Shown: positions 21,817 through 40,469 of the stretch, piece by piece
Layout of the letters: every line of letters begins with the position of its first letter
Position numbering within the stretch: the stretch's first letter is position 1
Assembly (NCBI RefSeq): GCF_963675165.1
Contig: NC_087382.1
Location: forward strand, 248,001 to 312,000
Reading direction: 5' to 3'
Length of the DNA: 64,000 nt
Origin: Halichondria panicea
Lineage: Eukaryota > Porifera > Demospongiae > Suberitida > Halichondriidae
The notes under the pieces: generated by a model
What the model was told of the DNA's origin: nothing
The model's database searches: none
The model's input: only the letters and a program-made list of their open reading frames with translations
Translations under genes and position numbers: made by a program

Positions 21817-24483
21817 TTAATTAATCATTAGATCTCCAGAATTCTTTCGATGACATTTTCTAAAGCAGCTGTGTACTATTATAGTTATCACAAAATGAAT
21901 TGCAAACAAAATGCCACCAATGATAAATGAAAGGAGCGGAATGTCCATTCTTTGTTTCAACTCGATATTGAGTCTATAGCTGGCACTTGTACTGCTGGGG
22001 CATTGATTCCTATCAACATCAAGCAGTATACAATAATCAATTGCACTGAAATCAAATGATTGTGAGAAATCAACAGTGAAAGCATTTTCATTTGTTGTCA
22101 GTGGAGTCCTAGGTGTGTACATCTGTCGAATAGCTGACACATTATACGTAATTGATTTCAGAATGAAAGAATTCCTAAATAATTGATCGGAGCAGAAAGC
22201 ATAGTACTCAGAATTGTTAACTCTATAAACAGGTAGTGTCTCTCCACGTAGCCCTCGCTGACATGTGTATGTTGCCCTGGGGGGTTGCTCACAATCTCCA
22301 AAGACACGGTCGCAGTTGGTAGTCGTAGATTCAACATACCACACATCAATAAACTCTTTCACCGAATCGTTATGTGCACCTAAAGTGATGTTGAAGGTTG
22401 AGCCTTCCAGTAGATAGAACGGTGAAGCTAGGAGATTATTCATATCGAACTCTTGGGTCACCATAGGCAACGTTTGACAAGTTTGATTGGTCAATACATA
22501 CAGACCAGCAGTACAGGGCGATACTTGTTGCTGTCCTACTGTAGTGAGACGAAAGGAGGCAGACGATATCCAAAATGGATCAATACCCAAGTCAACCTCG
22601 GCCATTAGAGCGTCCCTTCGTCCTGTTATCATAACGGGGAGACTCGTTCTTGTCTGAGGTACTTGAGAGAGCACAACGGCAACAATAATTCCCAGAACTA
22701 GCCAGATCAACGAAGCGGAATATGCGACAACCCATCGCCAGTTCATCTTCAACGCCGTCAATGCCCTGCTGCTTTTAGAGGGTAGGGATACTTCTGGAGG
22801 CTGAGAAGCTGTGTGTGTGTGTGCTGTGTGTGTGTACAGGGGAATAGCTGACGTTTAGTGTTGATAAGGTAATGCAAACCATAATATCAATTTAGTATAG
22901 CATTAGTACATACCTATATATGTATAATTATGCTCAACGTTCACAAAAATCCCTTGCATTGACCTTTTGATGAACACTGGTATAGCACGTATTACTTACA
23001 ATACAGTTTATGTGATGCACATTGTTGCCCTATAGCCTCGTCCCCACACCTTCCTCTCCTTGTTAATGTCACAACGACTGACTTATTTCATATGGCGTAC
23101 GTGGTTATAATTTCTGCTACTTTAATATGAGGACCAGAACTAAACTTCTTAGCGTATAGTGGTTAGAAAGCTGACCTGTTGGTTGACTTGAGTTGACAGG
23201 AGGTGGTAGTGCTGCTCCATTTAGTGCTGCTCCACATGTGCCTGTGAACAATGGAGCAATAACTAGTTTAATAATAAAAGCAGTCTTATCGTAGCTGCTA
23301 TATTATACACTAGCAGTTGTCATGACATCAGGTGGATGTTATTGTATACATTATTTACAGTGTGATAAACATGTATACCGTATTACTAGAATTTTTGCGA
23401 GCATCAAACATAATAATGCGAACTTTATCAATAAAATCGCAAAACCTAATTAATGAAAGCACCGCGGGTCCTCGGTGGAGGTGCCAAAGTTACATAACAT
23501 AAAGCTACTAATAGCTAGCTTTTATACACACATTGATTATAATTATCATTTTTAATTTTCCTGCATGCAGAATCCAGGTAATGATTGACGATGATTGTTG
23601 TTAAAAATGATCGATGCCAAAAGTTCAAGTCTAAAATTAATGGCTGAGCAGAGCCTTGCAGCTACCAATAGCTAGCGTTCTAGTATAGAGCTATCTACTA
23701 AGTAGAGTAGCAACACTCGGTGAACAAGTTTTACTACGGACTCCTCTGAAAAGGCTCCAATGGCATTCCAAGTGAGCAAAACTAGGCATAACTTGAGAAC
23801 GAAGCTTTATTTTGCAAATCCACAAATACGAATCCAAGAAAACATGACTAGAAGCCTATAGAAACTCTTACTTGCACTTCATTGATCCTTGAGCAGCTGT
23901 AACAGTCTACACACACACACACATGCACACACACAAACACACTACCATACACCTCGCTTGCGCATGCGCACCGAGGCATAATTATTATTACTAAATACAC
24001 AGTATCCTTGCCAAAACGCAATAGCAAAGGGTCAACTTTTTGATCTGCTGATTTGGCTCATTCGCAAAGGTTTTCACCTGCAAAATATTCTGTATGAGAA
24101 TTGATTTTACAGCTCTTACGTGTTGTGCTATCATTTTTCATTTCCTTTTTCGTTTCCTCATAATCACCCTCGAGCAGTTTAACCAAGTCTTCATGAGCTT
24201 TTCCAGCCTCTTTATAAGTATTCTTCAGGCACTCAATGAACCTCAATAAATAATCGTATTGCTCACACTTCGGGATAGAGTCAATAATACGGTTTCTCTT
24301 GTCAACTTCAGTTTGTAAATCTACGTAAGCTTCTTGTGCGTCTTGGGGAACTATTTTAGCTTGCACTAAAAAATCAAAAGCCACTCTGATGCTAAGATTT
24401 TTTCGGATGCTTTCCTTGTTCTTTCTCCACACAGTGTCTGAGATCAACTTCTCTCGACTTTTTCCTATAAAGTAAGCCAGCAT
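21817..24483 (-). CDS. Module membrane protein C: CARD-like domain, TM, ectodomain, TM (473 aa)
   Basis: Exons 24120-24483, 23176-23241 and 21817-22808, both introns phase 1, total 1422 nt. The first exon has a CARD-like pattern at residues about 26-108 (FDFLVQAKIV, RNRIIDSIPKC, YLLRFIECLKN, EDLVKLLEGD). The short second exon is a Pro/Ala linker. The third encodes TM1 (WVVAYSASLIWLVLGIIVAV), an ectodomain with VDLGIDPFWISSASF, several Cys and sequons (NQT, NIT, NNS, NVS), TM2 (LLSFIIGGILFAIHFVITI) and a short basic tail. The third acceptor is the end of a CA repeat and the second donor is GTCAGC, weaker than GTAAGT. Divergent from the small gene at 25337. Nearly identical to copy D in exons 2 and 3. 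Receptor-like role inferred. Confidence 0.7.
23690..24000. repeat. Dispersed short element with internal CA repeat
   Basis: Contains AGGCATAACTTGAGAACGAAGC, a CTTGAGCAGCTGTAACAG block, a CA repeat and the GCGCATGCGCACCGAGGCAT end seen also near 6010-6200, 36880-37540, 52050-52330 and 54920-55200. It lies in the first intron of copy C. Confidence 0.6.
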
Positions 24484-25336
24484 GAAATAATTGACTAATT
24501 TATACTATAGAAAAACGCTAATTAATCAATTACAACAGAACCTGAAAGAAGCGAGTGGAGTAATTATATATATAGCATAATTATTATTATGAGCTATTTA
24601 ACGCACCTTGTGACTCAGCCATTAACATTAACAGGATCGTGGGAGAGATGACTGAATAAACTAACTTCAGGGCAGCCCTGACACGTACTTGTGGAAACAA
24701 AGAAGCATGAAAAGTGAACACACTTATATGGTCGTCACGAAATCTATTATCACTATCAGGTGATTGTGACCACGTGCATTTGTTAAAGTTATATTGCATG
24801 GCATACAGGATTTTCTTATATAGGTCTGGATGTTTAGTGTGTAGCTACTTCAGTTCATTGCATGACTGGTAATAATTCATGGTGCTCCAGATCTGAATGT
24901 TGACATGCATGCATGGTAGATAGGTAATTATGGCCTTAAGTAATTAATTAAGTACAGATTTTATTTCTCACCTCTCACCAAGGCTGGTAGATCTAGATCG
25001 ATCTATGAGATCTAGTTTAAAAAGTTCTGCAGTGGCCTATTAAACAGTAGCATAATTATAGTCTAGTCAGCTAGTCCTGTTCTGTTCATTTCCTGCACAA
25101 ACTCCTCCTATATCATCCTAGATCTAGATTGAGAAAGGGGTGGGGCTGCTCTAGCTTGCATAGCTCATGGGAATTACTTTTAAATTTCTTCCCCTTTTAG
25201 TGTGTGTTCATTGTTCAAGCTTTCAGAAAGGATAAGCATATACTGACCCCACATCCTAGCTATAGCTAGCAAACTACATTAGTGGTTAAAGCAGCACATC
25301 TGCATGATAATTATCTACAATAGATAGTTCTTGAAG

Positions 25337-26407
25337 ATGGGTGACTATCCCTTGCAGATTATCATTGATGGAACCCCACCTCTCGACGCAAACACTCTGA
25401 AGAAAGCAGTGATCAGAGTAAGTCATCTTTCTAGAAGGTTTTCCATATAAGGTCATGCTTGCAAAACTTAAGACGATACCCAATCCCCGACGTTTTGTAT
25501 ACACAGTACTTATTCTGTAATCTGCTCCTGTTATTATACACATACAGTTGACTGTACATACATGCTTGCTCTATAGTACAGTGAAACCATAATAATAATT
25601 ATTGTTACTTTGCTCTGATTATAGAAATTGGGCTCTTCAGGAAGTTTTAGCTCCAATACGTTTCCCATTCGAAACCTTGCCTACCAGACTATTAGTGGCA
25701 ACCTGACATGCTCGGGAGATTCAAATACAAACAAGCCATGTTTGAATGTAACTGTCACTATCTTCAACGTTGGAAGTCTTGACGTACCAGAGATTGTGAA
25801 AGAAGCTTTGCACTTAATACAGAGGGGTCTAGAATCTTGTATACCTGATTATGCGTAAGTTTATAATTATAGCCCTTCAATTCAGGTAAATTATTTTTAT
25901 GGGTGCTAATTTCTGCGAATTGTGCGAATATAATTATAAGAGTAAAATCGCAAAATTTGTACTTGCAGATAATGGAAAATGCAATGATAACACCATAAAA
26001 AATTTATCATGCGAGTTAATTAAAAACGCTATGAATAACATTAATTTCACAACTAAATCGCAGACAAATAATGTCACCATAAGGTATTATAGCTTATGGT
26101 GATAATATATCTATAAATACACATAATGTATTCTATAGTCAAATAAAACTACGTATACATTGTGTATGATAATAAGTATCATCGCAAATGGCTGTAAATT
26201 CCATTCATGGCCGGTGATATAATATAGTATTGCTACGTCTACAGGGTAATTGTGAACCCAAAGTTTGATCCAAGCTATGCGGCGCTAACAATACTACGAA
26301 AAATCGAGGAGATCAAACTTGAAAACTTTGAGAAAGTGAAAGAGGAGCTATATCGAGAGTTAGGAGTGCCTGCTGGTGGATCTTTGCAGCTCAAATCAAA
26401 GCTATGA
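25337..26407 (+). CDS. Divergent paralogue of the small module protein (157 aa)
   Basis: Exons 25337-25417, 25625-25854 and 26245-26407, phases 0 and 2 as in the gene at 12462; total 474 nt. Starts MGDYPLQIIIDGTPP. The middle exon has LNVTVTIFNVGS followed by a predicted helix (VPEIVKEALHLIQRGLES), matching in position AYVTVKLYNINS and its following helix in copy 2. The last exon starts AVIVNPKFD where copy 2 has NVVVKPIYN, then a charged helix (ALTILRKIEEIKLENFEKV). Shared intron phases support common descent despite low identity. No signal peptide or membrane segment. It lies 853 bp head to head from membrane gene C. Function unknown. Confidence 0.65.
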
Positions 26408-26674
26408 TCGATTGAGATGTCTACCAAGAACTATGATAGCTAGCAGCGGAGAACACAAGTATTACTATTCTGTTTATGTAATTTTTGTATGGGTATATAT
26501 TATTATTATAATTTTTATATAGAGACAATTAAAATACATTATAGTGCTAGGGTGTGTTTGAACATTACTTTTACTTAACGTACTGCATGACACATTATAT
26601 AAATATTAAGAGGACGGTAATTGCATGGAAACCTCATGCAAGGATTGACATCGCTGATCAGGTTTGTACACTTA

Positions 26675-26856
26675 CAGTACGCGTGGAACCTCTGTTAACA
26701 ACTACCTCCGATTAAAGGCCAGTTGCTATATTTAACAGCCAGGCACCCAGGTCCCAAATGAACAGTTTGTGTATACAAAGCAACCTCTCAACAAAGGTAA
26801 AGGCCTTAAAACATTGTTCCCCAAAGGTGTCCATTATAGAGGGGTTCCACTATAAA
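26675..26856. repeat. GTGGAACCTCTGTTAAC element
   Basis: Ends GTGGAACCTCTG and GAGGGGTTCCAC form inverted repeats around AAAGGCCAGTTGCTAT. Related to 39178-39362, pieces near 5270-5370 and text near 33940-34020. Confidence 0.65.
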
Positions 26857-26956
26857 TCAACTGCTGCAATCATAATAATTGTATAGAAGGTGCTGCATGA
26901 AAATAGATACAAAAAAGCATCAACATAGAAGGTGCAAAAAATTGACATACAGACAT

Positions 26957-33888
<6,932 letters not shown>

Positions 33889-34296
33889 TTAAATACTCAG
33901 AATAAAGAAGTTTACCGTAACTGTACTACTATACAATGGAGCCACTCTTATAGTGACCACCTCTGAAGAACGCCCAACTGCACTACCTAGGAACTTAGGT
34001 CCCACATGAACAGTTTGTGTACCTATACATATTAATTCGGAGTTATAGTATGGATTGCTATTCCAGACATTTACAACATTTTATAAGTGAGACCGACATT
34101 GACGTGACAATGGACATTGTTATGCCATTTTATATTTATAAGGATCCTACAAGCTTAGTTTCCAAACTTAAGCACCAATTTGAGCTGATCAAGATCAAAA
34201 CTGAACTCATAGAAGACAAGTGGCTACTACATAGAAGATCTGCTAAGCACCACTGTATTTATATATAGGTTATAGACACACCCACACAATTAGCTT

Positions 34297-34640
34297 TACC
34301 TGTAACAAAACAGCTGTGGTCTCTTTACTTTGGCTGCAGTGAGTAATATCCAGACACCACCTCAACTCTAGTTGTGTAAGTAACCCTGTAGCAGCTTCAT
34401 ATGCTGTGGGGACGAGCTGAGGTTGCCTTAGTGAGCTGGGGATGAATCTACTTGCTGTACTGCTTGAGACACGTGATTTTCTGCAGAAAGAGGGGAGGGG
34501 CTGCTCGCTATAGGCGTATGACATGTAGGCGTGTCTTGTATAACACATGGTTGACTCTGGACTGTTTGTCTCAGGGACTCCATTGTATTTCCCGATCCCA
34601 TGGCCATATGAAACATATCGTCAGTTCCTAACTGACAACA
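34297..34640 (-). other. Possible 5' exon upstream of the kinase gene
   Basis: Minus-strand stretch bounded by CAGTTAG and a plausible donor TTACAG/GTAAAG at 34297, lying between the kinase start and the divergent cupin gene. It could be a 5' leader exon of CDKL2. Frames inside (for example MFHMAMGSGN) end early and match nothing I know. Confidence 0.25.
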
Positions 34641-34754
34641 AGTCTAAATCTAGAAGGTGAGTTTATTATTCCAAGCTGACATATTAAAATAATAAACTGT
34701 TCATTGCCCAAATCTATTCAACCATCACTCCATTCCGCCCTATATCAGTTCACG

Positions 34755-35831
34755 ATGTCTTCCGCTACTCAAGCACTGATCGTACTGTCCTCCAAAGACC
34801 TTCCGGATGACATATCTTTCTTCGTTGCAATCGGTTTCCGACAAGACAGAATATACCCAGCTGACAACCCTGCTGTGGCAATACTGACTGGCCATGGCTT
34901 ACAAATCCAACTGGACAAGGGAACTGAACCTCAACCAGCTACAATTCACATTTTAACCGATTCTCCAGAGTCCATCTCACCGGATGCAAAAACGGAATTA
35001 TTTGCTCCCAACGGTACAAAAATCCGGGTCCTTCCGAAATCAAACAAACTCGTAATTCCACCACCTCAGCTGAAATTTGAAGTAAGTTTAGAGAAAGATT
35101 CTTCTTGGGTAGTAGGCCGTGCAGGCATGCTCTATCGAGATCTTGTGCCTTCGAGAGTTGGAGGAGCGTTTATAGCTTCTCACATTCACATACCGAATGG
35201 AGGTCCGGTACCGGATTTGGTTCACTTCCATACGGTACGATTTCAACTCATATTTTGCTACAAAGGATGGGTAAAGGTGGTGTATGAAGACCAAGGCGAA
35301 CCTTTCGTTCTGTACCCTGGAGATTGCGTCATTCAGCCACCTGAAATACGGCATCGGGTTTTAGAATCAGGAGATGGTCTTCAAGTTATCGAAATTGGTG
35401 TCCCTGCACAGCACATGACCACAGGGGATCACAATATGGAGTTGCCTACAGGTGTGCACAGGCCAGAGAGAGAATTCAACGGACAAAGATTTTGTCATCA
35501 CACAAAAGACAATGCCACTTGGTCTCCGTGGAGAATGGACGGCTTTGAATTCTGTGATACAGGTGTTAGTACAGCTACTAAAGGAGTCGCTAGTGTGCTC
35601 ATTGCTCGACCACAACCTAATTCTATTTCGTCTACTTCACACTCCATACACGAGTTCGATATCCACTTTACGTTTCTGCTAAAAGGAAACGTTGATGTTA
35701 GCGTTGAGGGCAAAGAACGTCAAGCTTTAACTGACGGAGATGCTTTTACTATACCTTCAAATGTTAAATACGAATATTCGAACTGTTCGAATGATATGGA
35801 ACTGTTAGAAGTCTCAATAAAGTCAATTTGA
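34755..35831 (+). CDS. Intronless VOC-like/bicupin protein (358 aa)
   Basis: First ATG of the frame is at 34755 (MSSATQALIVL). Residues about 1-70 resemble a glyoxalase/VOC half-domain (DDISFFVAIGF, AVAILTGHGLQIQL). Residues about 125-215 form a cupin: HIHIPNGG, HFHTVRF, then PGDCVIQPPEIRH, with His residues placed to hold a metal. Residues about 299-355 are a second, weaker cupin (FTFLLKGNVDV, LTDGDAFTIP). No signal peptide or membrane segment. Substrate unknown. It is a single open frame among genes with 3-12 exons, and the architecture looks bacterial, so horizontal acquisition is possible. Its 5' end faces the kinase gene, suggesting a shared promoter. Confidence 0.75.
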   Translation: MSSATQALIVLSSKDLPDDISFFVAIGFRQDRIYPADNPAVAILTGHGLQIQLDKGTEPQPATIHILTDSPESISPDAKTELFAPNGTKIRVLPKSNKLVIPPPQLKFEVSLEKDSSWVVGRAGMLYRDLVPSRVGGAFIASHIHIPNGGPVPDLVHFHTVRFQLIFCYKGWVKVVYEDQGEPFVLYPGDCVIQPPEIRHRVLESGDGLQVIEIGVPAQHMTTGDHNMELPTGVHRPEREFNGQRFCHHTKDNATWSPWRMDGFEFCDTGVSTATKGVASVLIARPQPNSISSTSHSIHEFDIHFTFLLKGNVDVSVEGKERQALTDGDAFTIPSNVKYEYSNCSNDMELLEVSIKSI

Positions 35832-36261
35832 AATTTATATATGAATTCATGCTACATGTATAATTATGTTTACGTTGATATGGCACTATAATTATAGATA
35901 ATTAACGTTTGTATATATAATTTGATACATCACTGTTACTATATATATATGTACGTAGATACTCTCTACAAATACAATATTTACGTAATTATAATTATGC
36001 ATGTGACTTTAATGTCAAACATAATCATAGAATGTAGACAGACAGAGTATATACAATTATACAAACGCACTCGTTGAATCTAGTATATACATGTGTAAGT
36101 TTATACACCTATAAATGTCAGTATAACAGTGTTGACAGTTCACTCAAACCAAGTATTTTTACACATCAAGTACTGAGGAATAAAAAGCGTCAATCTATGT
36201 ACGCATTATAATAGTGTATATAATGGAACGTACACACACAACGTGTAGCTCTATTGTTGTT

Positions 36262-37420
36262 TCAAAAGGTAACAAACGCTGTTAGAGCTACTACTAAGAG
36301 AGTCATCACAGAGAGAGCAGACAAAGTTGAGGCTGCATCCTTGCCAGCATTATTGTCAACAGTACTATAAGTTGTCGCTGGTGGTATAACCGTGGTGATT
36401 ATAGAGACGCAGTCTGTGGACGTGTGGGAGAAATGATGTGTGTGCGTGTAAGCACGGATATACAATAATTATATACAAATAATGTGACTGCATGCTGTAC
36501 ATGCACTGTATACAGTGAGGTTATATATATATACTATAGTTGATAGTACATGCAGACATTTCTAGAACTATATAGCAAGGCAGAGCATCCATCAGAGATG
36601 AGTAAATTAGAGCACTGAAGAGGATCACTTCAGTTGCAAATAAGAAGATCTACCTCGAATAAAGGTCGCATGTGGCCAGAGTGCTTCTTAGCTTCTAAAG
36701 CTCGCTTTTATACGACAACAAAGCTTTAAGATCGAAATTTGCCAAGTGCTATTAAAATGAAAGCACCGCAGGTGCTGATGCCTCGGTGGAGATGCCAAAA
36801 CTACATAACATAAAGCTGAATTTTATGCACATGATGACCATTTTTTTTAATTTGCATGCTGACAGACACACAAACACACTATACCGTATACCTCGCTTGC
36901 GCATGGCATAATGATCAAGCACTGCGGGTGCTGCATGATGCCTGGGTGGAGGTGTCAAAGCTACGTAACATAAAGCTACAGCTACTATAGCTATTGTAGC
37001 AATAGCTTTTATACACTGTCACATGCACAGTGATTATAATTATCATGATAAACATTTTGCATGCAGAACAGAGAAATTAACTCAACGAGTGGGTAATGAT
37101 CGGCCATGATTATTATTAAACGATCGATGCCAAAAGTCCAAGTCTAAAATGAATGGCTGCTAGTAGCAGCAGAGCCTTGCAGCTATAGTGTTCTATAGTG
37201 CCTATATATATAGAGTAGCAACACTCCATGGACACGTTTCGCTACGCACTCTTCTGAAAAGGCTGCAACGGTATTCCAAGTAAGCAAAAGTAGGCATAAC
37301 TCAAGAACGAAGCATTATTTTGCAAAATCCACGAATTAAAATCCAAGAAAACGTTACTATATATATAGAAACTCTTACTTACAGTTCATTGATCCTTGAG
37401 CAGCTGCACACACACGCACG

Positions 37421-37503
<83 letters not shown>

Positions 37504-38918
37504 CTGCATACCTCACTTGCGCATGCGCACCGAGGTATAACTAATAACTTGTTGTGTGGAGTCTATCCATGCTCTGTAAACGCAGTGCTACGGTATCCAG
37601 GTCAGTAGACCCAGAAACTACAAACAAACTAACTAGAGCACTGAAGTGCTAACCCTCGGCTGTTGATGTATCTACTTCAAATAAAAGTCGCGTGTAGAGC
37701 TAGAAAACGTGCAAATTCAAGCTTCTTAGCTTCTTAGCTTTTAACGAAGCTTTAACATCGAAAACTAATAACTTGCTGTGTGGAGGCAGTGCTGTGGCAT
37801 CCAGGTGAGTTGACTCACACATATCACAAACAAATAGGCAAACTAGAGCACTGAAGTGCTAACCCTCGCTGTAACAAACCAAACGACTACAGTAACTATA
37901 CCCATGCATGGCCGCTTAACACGCCTACTACTATAATACCCGTGGCCGCGTAATAAATCATCCCCGCACATTTGGAGAGTGTACTCCAGACACCCCTGGC
38001 CCCCTAGTCAAGCACGGTCATCATCTTTTTCAAAAATACATAATATCTAACGAAGTGTACTAATCAGATATTCATGCAGGTTTCATACCAGTAACTGGAT
38101 TAGCATCCCCAGTGTAACCACATTCTTCATAAGCGTTGAAGATTAGGTTGAAGCACTGAGTATAGCAGAACAATGCCAGACTATCATTCCGTGTGGCTGG
38201 ATCAGTGGTGGCTGCCTGCACAAGAAAGTTTGATCATAATCATGATTTCCTGTACTAAAGACATTATCACATAATAAGACATACACTGTCACATTTTGTT
38301 GTTGTGCCAATAAACCCTTATCTACACTATAATCTACACAAAACTACGCAGTTACAGTGTACATGTATACATTTGGGAGAAAATACATGACATCAAGAGT
38401 TCCTAATGAACTCTTGATGTCATCTATAGCATACCGTATAGCGCGAAATTTTCGAGGCACTTATATTTCGTGGATTAGCCTCTAAAAGCTATTTCGTTGC
38501 ACAATGTTCGCGGAATGACTGCTTACCGGAAGCCACGCCTTTAAATCTATGCATGTTATAGCAGGTAATTCAATTTTCGTGGACTTAAATTTTCGTATAG
38601 GATTCTAACCCACGAAATTCGCGAAAATTAAGCCCCTCGAAAATTTCGCGCTATACGGTATACTATACATGCATGTATATACGTACAATAATTACGCAGA
38701 TCAACACAACTCTGATCTGATGGCAGAAAACCAAAACGCAGCTACACAGTGGCCCAGAATTTACACATGGCATATAGCTAGTTAGCTTTAACCTGTTGCA
38801 TTGCCACACATTCTGGGATTGTGTTTAGCCTGGTTCCAAGGCATCCTGCATTTTGTTGACCCAGCACTGTAGTAGTGAGTATTGCTGAAAACAGCAAGAT
38901 TTTCATGAACGCCTCCAT
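36262..38918 (-). CDS. Secreted six-cysteine, probably GPI-anchored protein (134 aa)
   Basis: Exons 38793-38918, 38089-38215 and 36262-36413, phases 0 and 1, total 405 nt. Residues 1-20 (MEAFMKILLFSAILTTTVLG) are a clear signal peptide. The mature part has six Cys (AGC, PEC, FCY, QCF, EEC, DC), so up to three disulfides. A Thr/Pro-rich stalk leads to NNAGKDAAS, a plausible GPI omega region, and a hydrophobic C-terminus (VMTLLVVALTAFVTF) with nothing after it. I do not recognise the family. The second intron is filled with repeats. Confidence 0.65.
36880..37540. repeat. Two dispersed elements and a (CA)n microsatellite
   Basis: Two copies of the GCGCATG...CGAGGCATAAT family in the long intron of the six-Cys protein gene. 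The second contains a pure CA run of about 45 units (37422-37500). Confidence 0.75.
38431..38661. repeat. MITE with 27-bp perfect termini
   Basis: ATACCGTATAGCGCGAAATT starts the left end; the exact 27-bp complement closes the right end (38635-38661). Non-coding, in the first intron of the six-Cys protein gene. Confidence 0.85.
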
Positions 38919-39177
38919 TTTCTATCAGTGCTCCAGCAGCCTGAAGGGGTTGGTAGATTATGCTGCATACATGGATTAATTTGTGTACCGTTACTGTAAT
39001 TGATGTACTTACAGCGCCACCCATATAGCTAGCACCATAATCATAAATTCATTTGTTTTATGTACATATAATTATAGTCTCGCAAAAATAAGCTGTAATT
39101 ACATCAATTATCAGTACAGTAAGCATAATTATTAACGGGCATTATAGATGTCTATTTAGTATGAAAATAGGCAGAAG

Positions 39178-39362
39178 TACAGTGGAACCCCTCTATAACG
39201 GACACCTTTAGGGAACAATGTTTTGGCCTTTATACAGAGGTGGCCTTTGCTGAGAGGTTGTTTTGTACACAAACTGTTCATTTGGGACCTGGGTGCCGGG
39301 CCGTTATATAGCAACTGGCCTTTATTCGGAGGTGGTTGTTAACAGATCGAGGTTCCACTGTA
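39178..39362. repeat. TACAGTGGAACC element
   Basis: Ends TACAGTGGAACCCCTC and GAGGTTCCACTGTA are inverted repeats. Same family as 26675-26856. Confidence 0.75.
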
Positions 39363-39929
39363 TTAAGAAAGTCAGTACCTAGTCCAGTAGCCAGTAGTAT
39401 GCATCATATTGATAGGCAGATAAATTACCTCGGACATCATTCAAATCATTATTACTTGTACTAGTATTATAAATTGTATGACCGAATGGGATATACGATA
39501 ATGAATCACATACCGTACCGTGGTCTATCACATTAATTTTTATACTCTGTGTACGTGTACGTGTATAAACCACAACTGTGTCCATGTGGTTCACTGAAAT
39601 CAAACAAACATGATAGTACGAACAATATATATTTAGAAACGAATAAAAGGTTGTCTTATTAGGCAATGGCGCGGCGAGCATAACTACCCACTCCTAGATC
39701 CTAGCAGCAAGACTCTGTTAGCTATACTTTAATTAACAATGTAACTCACTTTTAGTTGTTCTTTGTAAGTTTTTAGACAAGATCAGGCTAGATGGCTACC
39801 TATGCCGCGTACCTACCGTAGCTAGCTAGCTAGCTATAATATCTATAGCTTCTTCCTAGATATACTAGATCATAATATCCTAGCATGACCTTTTGATGGG
39901 CGTAGCTAGCTATGAATGCATGCAATGCA

Positions 39930-39992
39930 GTCTCATGAATTAGCCGCCCTTCCTAAGTGAGAGACCTAGGAAGGGCGGCTGATTCGTGAGAC
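39930..39992. repeat. 63-bp near-perfect hairpin
   Basis: GTCTCATGAATTAGCCGCCC and its near complement with a small loop: the minimal form of the MITE at 20653-21160. A related hairpin is at 41609-41685. Confidence 0.8.
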
Positions 39993-40469
39993 TAACTAAC
40001 AAGCTGAATCATGCAAGACAGCCTGGAGCAAAGAGCTTGTTTGCCATCAATAGAATCATGTCAGGGAACACTCTAAAACAACCAGCTATAAGAAGCAGAA
40101 GCCATCATCTATGATTAAAAGAAGTTATATCCAGGACCATGCATGTACCACAGCAGAAGAGCCTGAGGCCTCCTTTTACAATGTATATACGTATATAAAA
40201 GTGGACCGTACATGCATGCTATTGAGAAGCCTGGCCAAAATCTCATCCGCCCTGTGTTCGACTGTGGGAGGGAGCAGCTCAATACTTGACTGAAAGTGGT
40301 CGCAAAGCAGCTAGGCTAAACGCATAAGTTAGTTTTATTCTCTGTTTTACGTTTTAATAATCCATTCTCGTTCACACAGTTAATGTGCATGTGACGCTCA
40401 TTCAACTCCAAAATGATCTTGTTGTTACCAAACCAGTTTAAGATACGACAAGAAATGAAGATTTTGATG

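Noticed and set aside
25899-26102. ORF in the second intron of the gene at 25337, with AG and GT at its edges
   Set aside because: Joining it in the phase required by the preceding exon gives an immediate TAA; probably repeat-derived.
39379-39681. 100-codon minus-strand ORF
   Set aside because: No splice partner, no known motif, adjacent to a repeat; likely chance.
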